Shown here in pieces: positions 8,974 to 18,085 of a stretch of 64,000 nucleotides of DNA (positions are counted from its first letter, which is position 1; each line of letters begins with the position of its first letter). A model generated the notes under the pieces. The model had not been told where the DNA came from. It searched no databases and saw nothing but the letters and a program-made list of their open reading frames with translations. The position numbers were made by a program, and so were the translations under genes. The stretch is from Pukyongia salina. Its GTDB lineage: Bacteria; Bacteroidota; Bacteroidia; Flavobacteriales; Flavobacteriaceae. The stretch spans positions 2,108,001-2,172,000 of the forward strand of contig NZ_CP027062.1 of assembly GCF_002966125.1 (NCBI RefSeq). The letters run 5' to 3'.

Positions 8974-9795
8974 ATGAGCTCCGCTCTTAAACCCATACCA
9001 TTATTTTTCTGGTCGTCTGTGCGCTACGAAAATAAAGCCCGGGAAAATTACGGCGACTTGCTCTCTGTATTTATCGTTGAAAAAGTAAGTGGGAGGAAGG
9101 TGCGTTTTTACGATGCACCTGCCAGGAGAAGATCATTTTTTAAGAAGAAACACCTGATGGCCATAGGTAGTATTATGAAGATGGCCACCCATAAATCGGT
9201 TGTGTGGGGAAGCGGGATCATTTCCCGGGATGATAGTTTTGGTGAAGCATCCTTTAAGGCGGTTAGGGGTCCGAAAACCCGAGAAAGAGTCCTGGAATTA
9301 GGCTATTCGTGCCCCGAGATCTACGGGGATCCCGGTATACTGCTGCCGCTTTATATGGATCCTGAAGTAAAAAAAACACATGCAATTGGTATAATTCCTC
9401 ACTATGTAGATTATAATGCTGTGGTTGAAATGTACAAGGACGATCCACAGATCAAAGTGATCGATCTTATTACCGATGACCTGGAAAAAACCACCACGGA
9501 GATCCTTAGTTGTGAAAGAACCATAAGTTCTTCATTGCACGGGTTGATCATTTCACATGCGTATGGGATCCCGTCAGTTTGGGTGAAATATTCGGATAAG
9601 TTAAGCGGTGATGATGTGAAGTTCGAGGACTATTTTCTTTCGGTAGGAATAGAGCCATATACTGCTAAGGTGTGTAATGGTAGAATTTCACAGGATGAAT
9701 TACTAAAAATTATCGAAAACAATCGTAATTTACCACAGCAGCATAGAATTACCAAAATGCAGGATGAACTTATAAAAGCCTTTCCCCAGCTATGA
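8974..9795 (+). CDS. Polysaccharide pyruvyltransferase family protein
   Basis: Probably transfers pyruvate from PEP as a ketal onto a sugar of the repeat unit, adding negative charge. 273 aa. PS_pyruv_trans-type features: an N-terminal RENYGDLLS-like block (N-x-G-D-x-L), a central GDPG motif in IYGDPGILLPL, and a C-terminal SSLHGLIISHAYGIPSVWVK block (S-x-x-H-G-x-x-x-A). Its stop overlaps the wzt start by 4 bp, tying it to the exporter. The alternative is a ManNAc-type transferase of the same superfamily. Confidence 0.85.
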   Translation: MSSALKPIPLFFWSSVRYENKARENYGDLLSVFIVEKVSGRKVRFYDAPARRRSFFKKKHLMAIGSIMKMATHKSVVWGSGIISRDDSFGEASFKAVRGPKTRERVLELGYSCPEIYGDPGILLPLYMDPEVKKTHAIGIIPHYVDYNAVVEMYKDDPQIKVIDLITDDLEKTTTEILSCERTISSSLHGLIISHAYGIPSVWVKYSDKLSGDDVKFEDYFLSVGIEPYTAKVCNGRISQDELLKIIENNRNLPQQHRITKMQDELIKAFPQL

Positions 9796-11045
9796 GTGAC
9801 GTTATCTTAAAAGTAGAAAATCTCAGTAAGCAATACCGGCTAGGTCTGGTTGGTACGGGTACCATAAAGCACGACCTGAATAGATTCTGGCACAGGCTGA
9901 GAGGCAAGGAAGACCCTTACCTTAAAGTGGGAGCCGTGAATGACCGTAGTAGCGAGGCCACCGAAAATTATGTGTGGGCCCTGCAGGATATCGATTTTGA
10001 AGTAAAACGCGGGGAAGTACTAGGTATTATAGGAAAGAATGGGGCAGGTAAATCCACCTTGTTGAAAATACTTTCACGGGTTACCGCTCCAACAACCGGG
10101 GTGATAAAAACCAAGGGCCGGATCGCTTCCTTACTGGAGGTAGGCACCGGTTTCCACCCGGAGTTAACGGGCAGGGAGAATATCTACCTCAATGGTGCTA
10201 TATTGGGAATGACGAGGAGGGAAATAAGATCCAAGGAAGAGGAGATCATCGAATTTTCGGGGTGTAAACTGTATATCGACACCCCTGTAAAACGATATAG
10301 TAGCGGGATGAGAGTACGATTAGGATTTGCTGTTGCCGCCTTTCTCGAGCCCGACATACTTATTGTAGATGAGGTATTGGCGGTAGGTGACGCCGAATTT
10401 CAGAAGAAAGCCATTGGGAAAATGCAGGATATTAGCAAGGGAGATGGAAGAACGGTGTTGTTTGTGAGTCATAATATGGCAAGTGTAAAGCAATTGTGTA
10501 CTCGCGGAATTGTGTTGGGTAATGGAAAAATTGATTTTAGTGGTACCTCAGAAGATTCGGTCGATTATTACTTAAATACTAATGCTAACGCTTCAGCATT
10601 TATAAGTGAAAATAAAGATTCCAACTCTAGCGATATACTATCCGTTGAGGTAAAAAAAGACAACGTTTCGAGTGATATTTTTGGATTTGATGATCCAATA
10701 GAAATAGAATTTAAGATTAGAGTTGTTGATGAAGATTTAAATTCCAGATTAGGGTTTAAGGTAAAGGATCAGTACGATCGAATTGTTTTTACGGCGAATG
10801 TCGACTTAATGGATCACATTGAGAAACAAGGAGAATATGTATTGAAAGTAAAAATTCCTGGTTCAGTACTCGCTCCAAATGAGTATAGATTATTTATTGG
10901 ATTACATGTGTATAAAAGAAAGATGTTAGCTAGGATTGATGGGGATATTGGTTTTAGAATAGAAGAAACAGGAACCAAGTTTAAAAACCATATTGGCGAT
11001 GATATTGGATGTGTCGTATTGGATTGTGAATGGGAAGTGGTATAG
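9792..11045 (+). CDS. wzt: Polysaccharide ABC exporter ATPase with glycan-binding tail (Wzt-like)
   Basis: ATPase partner of the Wzm-like permease. 417 aa. The ATPase half (about 1-255) has Walker A GKNGAGKST near residue 80, the signature YSSGMRVRLGF near 168, Walker B ILIVDEVLAVGD and the switch histidine in LFVSHNM. The C-terminal part (about 265-417) is a Wzt_C-type beta domain which in known systems recognises the finished glycan's end. Base composition changes abruptly near codon 255: the 60 bases from 10141 hold 32 G/C, those from 10561 hold 15. The tail thus looks replaced while the ATPase is ancestral. Confidence 0.93.
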   Translation: MSDVILKVENLSKQYRLGLVGTGTIKHDLNRFWHRLRGKEDPYLKVGAVNDRSSEATENYVWALQDIDFEVKRGEVLGIIGKNGAGKSTLLKILSRVTAPTTGVIKTKGRIASLLEVGTGFHPELTGRENIYLNGAILGMTRREIRSKEEEIIEFSGCKLYIDTPVKRYSSGMRVRLGFAVAAFLEPDILIVDEVLAVGDAEFQKKAIGKMQDISKGDGRTVLFVSHNMASVKQLCTRGIVLGNGKIDFSGTSEDSVDYYLNTNANASAFISENKDSNSSDILSVEVKKDNVSSDIFGFDDPIEIEFKIRVVDEDLNSRLGFKVKDQYDRIVFTANVDLMDHIEKQGEYVLKVKIPGSVLAPNEYRLFIGLHVYKRKMLARIDGDIGFRIEETGTKFKNHIGDDIGCVVLDCEWEVV

Positions 11046-11081
11046 CTTGAAAACGATAACAACTTTGTATATATTTTAAGT

Positions 11082-12056
11082 GTGAATGATAGCAAGCTAA
11101 TATTCCTAATCTCTCAACCTCGATCTGGCTCGTCGCTGTTACAGCAACTATTGCTGCGAAGTGATAGGATTAGTTCGACGCCAGAGTCATGGCAGATGTT
11201 GCAGTTAGTCCATACATATAAGTTGAGTAATAATGATGGTGGGTATAACGCAAAACAGGCTTCGATTAATTTTAATCGTTATTTAAATGAAGCCGATGAC
11301 GGACTTAAGCTATTTAAAGAGTATATCAGAAAGCTAGGGCTTTCTCTTTATCAGGATCGTACTCATCAAGGAAATTATTTTCTTGATAAAACTCCTAGAT
11401 ATTATCATATAATTGAAGAATTAAACGATCTATTTCCTGCTGCTAAATTCATTTTTCTTGTTAGAAATCCATTGTCGGTTTTCGCTTCTATTCTGGATTA
11501 TAATTTTAAAGGAGACTATAAATCGTTTTTAAGTTCGGAAGACAGACAAAATGATCTCTTTCTGGCTCCAAAGAAAATTGGCGAGGCTATTCACAATAAC
11601 CATACGTTTGTTCGCTATGAGGACCTAATTTCAGACCCTCAAAAAGAATTAAAACGTTTATTCGATTATCTGGAAATTGATATGGGGGATAAAGATTTCT
11701 CATCGTATACCATTGAGGGGAAATTCAAAGATTCCAATGCCATCGACTCAAAAAGCCTTAAAGAACATCAATCTCCGGTTACCAATTATCTAGATTCCTG
11801 GAAGGAAGTGATTGATACAGTTCAGAAGAAAAGACTTGCCAGAGAATATTTACAAAAACTACACAAAGTTGATGCTTATACCAATGTTTATAACATTGAT
11901 GATATTATTAGAACGTTAGATGCCCATACCCACGTTAAGAAATCGTATTTTAACTTGAGTTTTGATTATTTCACCATACCGGAAAAAGAATTAAGTATTC
12001 CTCAACTATTAAAAAAAAGAATGTATTTAAAATTAGGCCATAAAAATCGCATATGA
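11082..12056 (+). CDS. Sulfotransferase family protein 1
   Basis: Predicted PAPS-dependent sulfotransferase of the Sulfotransfer_3-like group, 324 aa. The 5'-phosphosulfate-binding loop is ISQPRSGSSLLQ near residue 10, and the 3'-phosphate motif is FLVRNPLSVFAS with R128 and S136 (R-x7-S). GTG start at 11082; no other start precedes the PAPS loop. It is the first gene wholly inside the AT-rich segment and overlaps the next start. Lying among glycosyltransferases, the acceptor is probably a sugar of the repeat unit. Closely similar to the protein at 18082 (same loop and a shared DKTPRY motif). Confidence 0.88.
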   Translation: MNDSKLIFLISQPRSGSSLLQQLLLRSDRISSTPESWQMLQLVHTYKLSNNDGGYNAKQASINFNRYLNEADDGLKLFKEYIRKLGLSLYQDRTHQGNYFLDKTPRYYHIIEELNDLFPAAKFIFLVRNPLSVFASILDYNFKGDYKSFLSSEDRQNDLFLAPKKIGEAIHNNHTFVRYEDLISDPQKELKRLFDYLEIDMGDKDFSSYTIEGKFKDSNAIDSKSLKEHQSPVTNYLDSWKEVIDTVQKKRLAREYLQKLHKVDAYTNVYNIDDIIRTLDAHTHVKKSYFNLSFDYFTIPEKELSIPQLLKKRMYLKLGHKNRI

Positions 12057-12481
12057 TCGAGGAAATAAAATATAAGGACAACTTGCTCGCGATAATTATG
12101 GGAGCAGATTATAAGGAAGATGGTATATCATTCTTTACCCCTAGCTATTTTTCGCAACAGTTGGGATATATGAAAAGAGAAAAAGATTATGAAATAGATC
12201 CTCACGTTCACAATCCTGTAAAAAGAGAAGTAATGTGGACGCAGGAAGTTCTCTTTATTAAAAGTGGCAGAGTGAGAGTTGATTTCTATAATGATGAAAA
12301 AGAATATCTCGAAAGCCGGGTGATAAAAAAGGGTGATGTTATATTATTAGCAGCGGGAGGTCATGGTTTCAAAATGCTCGAAGAGAGTGAGATCATTGAA
12401 GTAAAGCAAGGTCCTTATTCCGGAGATCGTGATAAAACTAGATTCGATCCAGTTCAATCCAAAAACATTACGATAAAATGA
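12053..12481 (+). CDS. Cupin-like protein
   Basis: 142 aa, small beta-rich protein. PHVHNPVKRE, then VLFIKSGRVRVDFY and KGDVILLAAGGHGF, give the two-part cupin pattern: a His-x-His in the first motif, a Gly-Asp turn and a second His. It overlaps genes on both sides by 4 bp, directly before the sugar aminotransferase. Cupins in such loci are often sugar epimerases, isomerases or amide-forming partners; which applies here cannot be read. It could also be a sugar sensor. Confidence 0.65.
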   Translation: MIEEIKYKDNLLAIIMGADYKEDGISFFTPSYFSQQLGYMKREKDYEIDPHVHNPVKREVMWTQEVLFIKSGRVRVDFYNDEKEYLESRVIKKGDVILLAAGGHGFKMLEESEIIEVKQGPYSGDRDKTRFDPVQSKNITIK

Positions 12482-13587
12482 TTCCCGTAAATGTCCCCAG
12501 ACTGATTGGTAGAGAAAAGGAATATTTGATCGAATGTATTGAAACAGGATGGATCTCTTCTGAAGGTCCTTTTGTCACAAGATTCGAAAATGAATTTTCC
12601 ACATACATTGGTAGAAAGAATGGCATCGCCGTGGCTAATGGTTCTGCAGCGCTGGATGTAGCGGTAAGAGCTATGAATCTAGAAAAGGGGAGTGAAGTGA
12701 TCGTTCCAACATTTACTATTATTTCACCGGTTCAATCGTTGGTGAAAGAGGGTTTGATTCCGGTACTCGTGGATGTTGATCCTGAAACCTTTAATATGGA
12801 CGTTTCTGCTATCGAAGATAAGATAACCGATAAAACTGCCGCCATTCTGGTAGTTCATATCTATGGTTTTCCTGTTGATATGGATCCCGTAATAGAAATG
12901 GCTTCTAAATATGAACTGAGAATTATCGAGGATGCCGCAGAAATGCACGGTCAAGAATACAAAGGCAGAAAATGTGGTTCGTTTGGAGATATCAGTGTGT
13001 TTAGCTTTTATCCCAACAAACATATAACCACGGGAGAAGGAGGCATGATCCTCACAGATGATGATGACCTAGCGGAAAGATGCCGTCAATTAAAAAACCT
13101 CTGTTTTATACCGGCTCGCAGGTTCGTACATGAAGAATTTGGTTGGAATTATCGAATGACAAATCTTCAGGCCGCCTTAGGAGTGGCCCAGTTGGAACAG
13201 ATCGACTCTGTTATAAAACGAAAGAGGGAGATAGGAAATCGATATTCTCAAAATCTAAAAGGCATTTCGAGAGTAAAGTTACCTGCTGTTAAGAACTCTT
13301 ATGCCCAAAATATATACTGGGTTTATGCTTTAGTAGCCGAATCTGAAGAGTTATGCGATCATATACAATCTGAACTAAAGAAACATAAGATTGGAACACG
13401 ACCATTTTTTTGGTGTATGCACGAACAGCCGGTTTTTCAAAAGATGGGGTTCTTTAAGAATGAGTCGTATCCTCATGCCGAAAAAATAGCACGAAATGGT
13501 TTTTATATTCCCGCTGGACTCGGAATAAGTGATGCTGAAATAGATATTGTTTCAGAAAAGATCAGAGAAATTATAACCAATGGATAA
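12478..13587 (+). CDS. DegT/DnrJ/EryC1 PLP sugar aminotransferase, perosamine-synthase-like
   Basis: 369 aa PLP-dependent transaminase acting on nucleotide keto-sugars. The PLP lysine is K181 in SFYPNKHITTGEGG; AVANGSAALDVA and EDAAEMHGQ are the other cofactor-site blocks. The N-terminus (GWISSEGPFVTRFE) and the C-terminal FFWCMHEQPVF resemble GDP-perosamine synthases, which aminate GDP-4-keto-6-deoxymannose. That substrate would be supplied by the gmd product encoded at 19029. It overlaps its neighbours on both sides. The perosamine assignment is inference; other 4-keto sugars are possible. Confidence 0.85.
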   Translation: MIPVNVPRLIGREKEYLIECIETGWISSEGPFVTRFENEFSTYIGRKNGIAVANGSAALDVAVRAMNLEKGSEVIVPTFTIISPVQSLVKEGLIPVLVDVDPETFNMDVSAIEDKITDKTAAILVVHIYGFPVDMDPVIEMASKYELRIIEDAAEMHGQEYKGRKCGSFGDISVFSFYPNKHITTGEGGMILTDDDDLAERCRQLKNLCFIPARRFVHEEFGWNYRMTNLQAALGVAQLEQIDSVIKRKREIGNRYSQNLKGISRVKLPAVKNSYAQNIYWVYALVAESEELCDHIQSELKKHKIGTRPFFWCMHEQPVFQKMGFFKNESYPHAEKIARNGFYIPAGLGISDAEIDIVSEKIREIITNG

Positions 13588-14341
13588 TTTCAACCTCTAT
13601 GCAAAATACTACGATCTGTTATATACCGATAAGGACTACTCGGACGAAGCTTCCTATATCGATGCATTAATTAAGAAATTCCAAGACTTAGAAACGAAAT
13701 CAATTTTAGACCTGGGTTGTGGAACGGGGAATCACGCAAATCTACTTTCAGAACTTGGTTATACTGTTGATGGAGTTGATATCGCACCTGAGATGATCGA
13801 AAGAGCGAAACAAAAATTTTCGGAAAACAATGGTCTAAATTTTTATTTAGGAGACATCACTAAATTTAATAATGAAAAGCAATACGATGCTGTAATTTCA
13901 TTATTTCATGTTCTAAGTTATCAAAACTCGAATACCGACGTTCTGAAATCGATGCAGACTGCCTATAACCATTTAAAACCCGGAGGCTTATTTATTTTTG
14001 ATTACTGGTATGGCCCGGCAGTTTTAACTGATCTTCCTCAAGTGCGAACTAAAGAAATAGGTAACGATGAAATTTTGGTGTTGCGCAACGCAACTCCCAA
14101 AATGCATTATAATGAAAACATTGTAGACGTAAACTACGCTATTGAAATTACAGATAAAGTGAGTCACAGGACAGATCGCGTAAATGAGAAACATTCCATG
14201 AGATATTTCTTCAAACCTGAGTTGGCATTGTTTTTAGAACATTTCAGTTTTACTAAATGTAAATTCTATGAGTGGATGACATTTACAGAACCAGGTTCGA
14301 AAAGTTGGAATGCACTAACAATAGCTAAAAAAGATATATGA
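13580..14341 (+). CDS. SAM-dependent class I methyltransferase
   Basis: 253 aa. Motif I is ILDLGCGTGNHANLL at about residues 40-54, followed by the acidic end of beta-2 (VDGVDIAPEMI) and the post-I region FYLGDITKF. The overall shape matches the small-molecule methyltransferase fold. It overlaps the aminotransferase start by 8 bp and the next glycosyltransferase by 4 bp, so it probably methylates the amino sugar or a repeat-unit sugar. Acceptor unknown. Confidence 0.82.
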   Translation: MDNFNLYAKYYDLLYTDKDYSDEASYIDALIKKFQDLETKSILDLGCGTGNHANLLSELGYTVDGVDIAPEMIERAKQKFSENNGLNFYLGDITKFNNEKQYDAVISLFHVLSYQNSNTDVLKSMQTAYNHLKPGGLFIFDYWYGPAVLTDLPQVRTKEIGNDEILVLRNATPKMHYNENIVDVNYAIEITDKVSHRTDRVNEKHSMRYFFKPELALFLEHFSFTKCKFYEWMTFTEPGSKSWNALTIAKKDI

Positions 14342-15561
14342 AAATAGGGGTATGGATATCGAAAGATGTGAACCCGCAACAAGGTGGGGGATTTTCGTAT
14401 ACAACTCAATTGATCAATTTAATTGATGATTATAATTTTGATCAATCCCTTGAAGTGATATTTATTTCAACCAATTCTAATTTACCCTCGTTTCAAAAGG
14501 ATGTTTTGGTCCTAAATGATCAAGCTAACAAATTATCTCTTTTTAAAACTTTGCTTTACAATCTATCGAAATTTTTATTTCTCAAAAGGATTAAAAGGAA
14601 ATTGAATGCTGAAACAAATGCTATTCGAAATAAATCAATTATCGAAGAGTTAAGATCAAATAAAATTGATATAATATTCTATCCTGAACAAACGAAATTA
14701 GCAGTTCACGGATATCCTTTTATTGTGTCCAATTGGGATGTGGGTCATTTATCTATGCAGGCATTCCCGGAAGTGTCTAACAACGACTCATTTAAACGAC
14801 GCGAGTATTGGTATAATACAACTATTAAAAAGGCTCTGGCCGTTTTTTGTGAATCTGAAGCGGGTAAAGAAGAATTAATCCATTACACTCGCCTTAACCC
14901 GGAGCGTATTCACATTGTACCATTATTTCCGGGGGCTATTGCGAATATGAATGTCGATACGGCAGATCAAGAATTATTGTTGAAAAATTTAAACCTAAGT
15001 ACCCGACAATTTTTCTTTTACCCTGCCCAGTTTTGGGCACATAAAAATCATTTTCATTTAATTGAGGCTTTCGAGATGTTGCAGACTAAATATCCGGATG
15101 TGAAATTAGTGTTGACAGGTAGTGATAAAGGAAACCAGAAGTATATTTTCGAATTGATCAAAGAAAAAGGTCTTACCTCTAGTATTTTCAATACGGGATT
15201 TGTTAGTAATGAAGAGCTCTATACGATGTATAGACATTCCATTGCCTTGGTCATGCCTACATTTTTGGGGCCAACCAATATGCCATTGCTAGAAGCAGTT
15301 GCTTTGGATTGCCCTGTACTGTGTTCAGATTTAAAAGGTCATAGAGAACAATTAGGATCAGGCGCCGGATACTTTAACCCATCTGAAAGTGACAGTATTT
15401 ATCAAGCGATGGAGATGATGATGGATCCCAGTTATCGATCTAATATAATTCATGAAGCACAAAACCAAAGAAAGGAATCAATATTTACACAACAAAGCGC
15501 GGTAAAACACTTGGATCAGGCGTTTACTGAGGTGGCCAAATATCGAAAATGCTGGAAGTAA
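14338..15561 (+). CDS. GT4-type glycosyltransferase
   Basis: 407 aa, retaining GT-B glycosyltransferase. The C-terminal half has FFYPAQFWAHKNHFHLIEAF, KLVLTGSDKG, a GFVSNEELYTMYRHS stretch and the E-x7-E-like region PTFLGPTNMPLLEAVALDCP. The N-terminus carries GGGFSYTTQL, a donor-site glycine loop. It is extremely AT-rich (13 G/C in the 60 bases from 14521) like the rest of this segment. It overlaps the methyltransferase gene by 4 bp. Donor and linkage are unknown. Confidence 0.85.
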   Translation: MKIGVWISKDVNPQQGGGFSYTTQLINLIDDYNFDQSLEVIFISTNSNLPSFQKDVLVLNDQANKLSLFKTLLYNLSKFLFLKRIKRKLNAETNAIRNKSIIEELRSNKIDIIFYPEQTKLAVHGYPFIVSNWDVGHLSMQAFPEVSNNDSFKRREYWYNTTIKKALAVFCESEAGKEELIHYTRLNPERIHIVPLFPGAIANMNVDTADQELLLKNLNLSTRQFFFYPAQFWAHKNHFHLIEAFEMLQTKYPDVKLVLTGSDKGNQKYIFELIKEKGLTSSIFNTGFVSNEELYTMYRHSIALVMPTFLGPTNMPLLEAVALDCPVLCSDLKGHREQLGSGAGYFNPSESDSIYQAMEMMMDPSYRSNIIHEAQNQRKESIFTQQSAVKHLDQAFTEVAKYRKCWK

Positions 15562-15585
15562 CAGCGAAAACTTATTGAGAAGGAA

Positions 15586-16368
15586 GTGTATAAGATAATT
15601 CATATTATAAACCCTGTTAAGGTAGGCGATTCTTCCGATCTAAAAGTCGCGCAGCCTGTAACCTTCGAAAGTCTTAGAATAGCAAAAAGTAATGTGAAAA
15701 AGGTTGAGATATTTCAGCTTACTGCGCAATATGAAGAGGATAAGGCGATAATTCCAGATCATTTTATACAGACGAAAAATCTGAGAAGATCCGTGATCGA
15801 TATAGGGAATAAGGATTTAAATAGAAAGCTACCATTAATAAAGGACATCTTAAAACGAGCTTTTAAAGTAGCCGGAAAAAACGATTTTATAATTTATACA
15901 AACGTTGATATAGCTGTTCAACCAGGATTTTATAACTGGATTATTGAGCGAATATCGGAAGGAGTTGATGCTATGATCATTAATAGACGAACGATTAGTG
16001 ATCTACATACTGAGGTAAAGGACCTCCCAAAGATGTATGCCGAAAAGGGAGAGAAACATCCGGGGTACGATTGTTTTGTTTTTCAAAAGAAACTAGGAAA
16101 GAAAATGATGTTTGGTAATATTTGTGTGGGCGCAGTTTATATTGGATTGGTATTTTTTCTACAAATGAAGCTGCTGGCCAGAAATTTTATGGAATACGGC
16201 GATGAACATCTTACTTTTCACATTGGTAATGACCAGGTATGGAGAAGTGAAAATAATAATGTATATGCCGAGCATAATAAATTGGAATTTGAAAAGATAA
16301 GTAACCGATTAAGAAAAAGACATAAAGATTTTCAGGCAGTTTTGAGATCTGCCTTTCCAAACAGGTAA
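15586..16368 (+). CDS. Uncharacterised GT-A-like protein
   Basis: 260 aa, GTG start with a purine-rich AGAAGGAA just upstream. I do not recognise a named family. A nucleotide-sugar-transferase-like core is suggested by DFIIYTNVDIAV (the NxDI replaces a DxD), VDAMIINRRTIS and FVFQKKLGKKM. A conserved-looking tail has HLTFHIGNDQVW. No signal peptide or membrane anchor, apart from one hydrophobic stretch near residue 190. Placed between a GT4 and a sulfotransferase gene, it may be a glycosyltransferase of an undefined group; confidence in function is low, in the gene high. Confidence 0.6.
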   Translation: MYKIIHIINPVKVGDSSDLKVAQPVTFESLRIAKSNVKKVEIFQLTAQYEEDKAIIPDHFIQTKNLRRSVIDIGNKDLNRKLPLIKDILKRAFKVAGKNDFIIYTNVDIAVQPGFYNWIIERISEGVDAMIINRRTISDLHTEVKDLPKMYAEKGEKHPGYDCFVFQKKLGKKMMFGNICVGAVYIGLVFFLQMKLLARNFMEYGDEHLTFHIGNDQVWRSENNNVYAEHNKLEFEKISNRLRKRHKDFQAVLRSAFPNR

Positions 16369-16398
16369 TGACAAAAGTCCACCTACTATATTGCATTT

Positions 16399-17235
16399 AT
16401 GAAGTTTAAACATATTCATCACGTTAGCCAAGAATTTCTGGACACCTTTCGCCGGAGCTATTCCCCGGTTTTTGTTTTGAATACCGGAAGATCCGGTTCG
16501 GCCTTCATTCAAAAAATATATAGTAAAGCTTCCAATTTTAACTCGTATCACGAGGCTTCACCTAATCTTTTTCTTCTACCAAATTTCGCTTTTCACAATC
16601 AGGATAAAGGTGAAATGCTTAGACAGATTTTTGCCGCTGCACGAACAGAATTAATACTTAGCTCTGCTGTTCAGAGCAAAGAGTATATTGAATCTAACCA
16701 ATGCCTCGTGTTTTTTATCAGACAAATTGTGGATCTTTTTCCTCAAGCTCGTTTTATCCACTTAACCCGTTCACCATCTGATTTTGTTATCAGTGCGATA
16801 AAGAAAGGCTGGCATAAAAACGATAGCGTGTGGGAATTAGGTAGGATCAAATCAACCGATTCAAAATATTGGAATTCACTTACGCAAATTCAGAAATTAG
16901 GATGGGTTTGGAATGAAACACATGTGTTTATTGAAACGTTTAAAACAGATCATCCTAATAATTGTATAACTGTCCGTCTTGAGGATGTTGTAAATGACCA
17001 AAAGGAATTTGACAGATTACTTAGTTTTACCGGAGTTGATAAGAAGGAATCGGGATTAAAATTTAAAAATGTTGTAGCAAAAAAAGTTAACGAGGTTAGT
17101 ATTTCTCCAGATGAGCCACCTAATATGTATAAATTGGAAGACTTCCCAAATTATTCAGAGTGGGCGGAAGAGGATAAGAATGATCTAAAATCGATGACGG
17201 GAATCCTCGCTTCTCAGTATAATTATAATTTGTAG
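16399..17235 (+). CDS. Sulfotransferase family protein 2
   Basis: 278 aa. The PAPS loop is VLNTGRSGSAFIQ near residue 29; the 3'-phosphate motif is IHLTRSPSDFVIS with R124 and S132. It lacks the DKTPRY element of the sulfotransferases at 11082 and 18082, so it belongs to a different subgroup and probably has another acceptor. ATG start, 1 bp before the next GT2 gene. Cytoplasmic, expected to act on lipid-linked or nucleotide-linked intermediates. Confidence 0.8.
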   Translation: MKFKHIHHVSQEFLDTFRRSYSPVFVLNTGRSGSAFIQKIYSKASNFNSYHEASPNLFLLPNFAFHNQDKGEMLRQIFAAARTELILSSAVQSKEYIESNQCLVFFIRQIVDLFPQARFIHLTRSPSDFVISAIKKGWHKNDSVWELGRIKSTDSKYWNSLTQIQKLGWVWNETHVFIETFKTDHPNNCITVRLEDVVNDQKEFDRLLSFTGVDKKESGLKFKNVVAKKVNEVSISPDEPPNMYKLEDFPNYSEWAEEDKNDLKSMTGILASQYNYNL

Positions 17236-17236
17236 A

Positions 17237-18085
17237 ATGACGATAACTGTTTATATCACGTCTTATAACCAAGAAGCCTTTTTAAAAGATGCAATAGACA
17301 GCGTTTTGAGCCAGGAACTGGCTGCGGATGAAATTATAATAATCGATGATTGCTCTACGGATGGTTCAAAGGAATTGATAAAGGATTATGCATCCAGACA
17401 TAAGCAGATTAGATTTCATTTGAATGAAAAAAATTTGGGAGTTGCGCAATCCAGAATTAAGGCACTATCAATGGTTAAAAGTGACTATGTGACCTATGTA
17501 GACGGAGATGATGTTTACCTTCCAAATAAGCTAAAAGTGGAAGCAAACCTAATAAAGAATACTGGTTGTGATCTCGTATTTTCGAATAATATGTATGTTT
17601 CGGAAAATGACCTTTCAGAAGAGAAATGGACCTGGCTTGAGGAAGAGTTAGTCGTAGGAAAAGAAACGAATTGGTTTTTAAAGGTTTTAACTAGAGATTT
17701 TCCCAGAAATAGTTTATTTAGAATGGAACTTGTAAAATATAGTCTCTTGAAAGAGATAGGGTTTCATGACCCTAATCTCCCTATTTATGAAGACTATGAC
17801 TTGAGGATTAGATTGGCTGCAAAGGCCAAAATCGCATTCAGTAGCGAAGTTACAGCCAAGATCAGAATTAGTACTGAAGGATTATCAAAATCGAATTACA
17901 AAGAACATATAAGTTCGCTCAAATATATTTACAAGAAATACCAACCACAATTATCCGAATTTGGTCGGGAAACGAAAGTGGAGGTAAACAATAGGTTAGA
18001 TGCTATCTTAACAAGTATAAAAAGAAAACATCAGGTAAATTTTACATCAAAATTGCGAAACAAGTTATTTAGGAAACTCAAGTGA
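17237..18085 (+). CDS. GT2-type glycosyltransferase
   Basis: 282 aa, inverting GT-A enzyme. The N-terminus TVYITSYNQEAFLKDAIDSV and EIIIIDDCSTDGS are the nucleotide-binding blocks; DYVTYVDGDDVYLPN holds the D-x-D metal site near residue 92; YEDYDLRIRLA is the acceptor-side ED motif. It overlaps the sulfotransferase at 18082 by 4 bp, so the two may act in sequence on one residue (inference). Confidence 0.88.
   Translation: MTITVYITSYNQEAFLKDAIDSVLSQELAADEIIIIDDCSTDGSKELIKDYASRHKQIRFHLNEKNLGVAQSRIKALSMVKSDYVTYVDGDDVYLPNKLKVEANLIKNTGCDLVFSNNMYVSENDLSEEKWTWLEEELVVGKETNWFLKVLTRDFPRNSLFRMELVKYSLLKEIGFHDPNLPIYEDYDLRIRLAAKAKIAFSSEVTAKIRISTEGLSKSNYKEHISSLKYIYKKYQPQLSEFGRETKVEVNNRLDAILTSIKRKHQVNFTSKLRNKLFRKLK

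Noticed and set aside
11047-11077. TTG-N20-TATATTTT as promoter of the first sulfotransferase gene
   Set aside because: Transcription would start at or after the GTG start codon, and AT-rich sequence makes chance matches likely.
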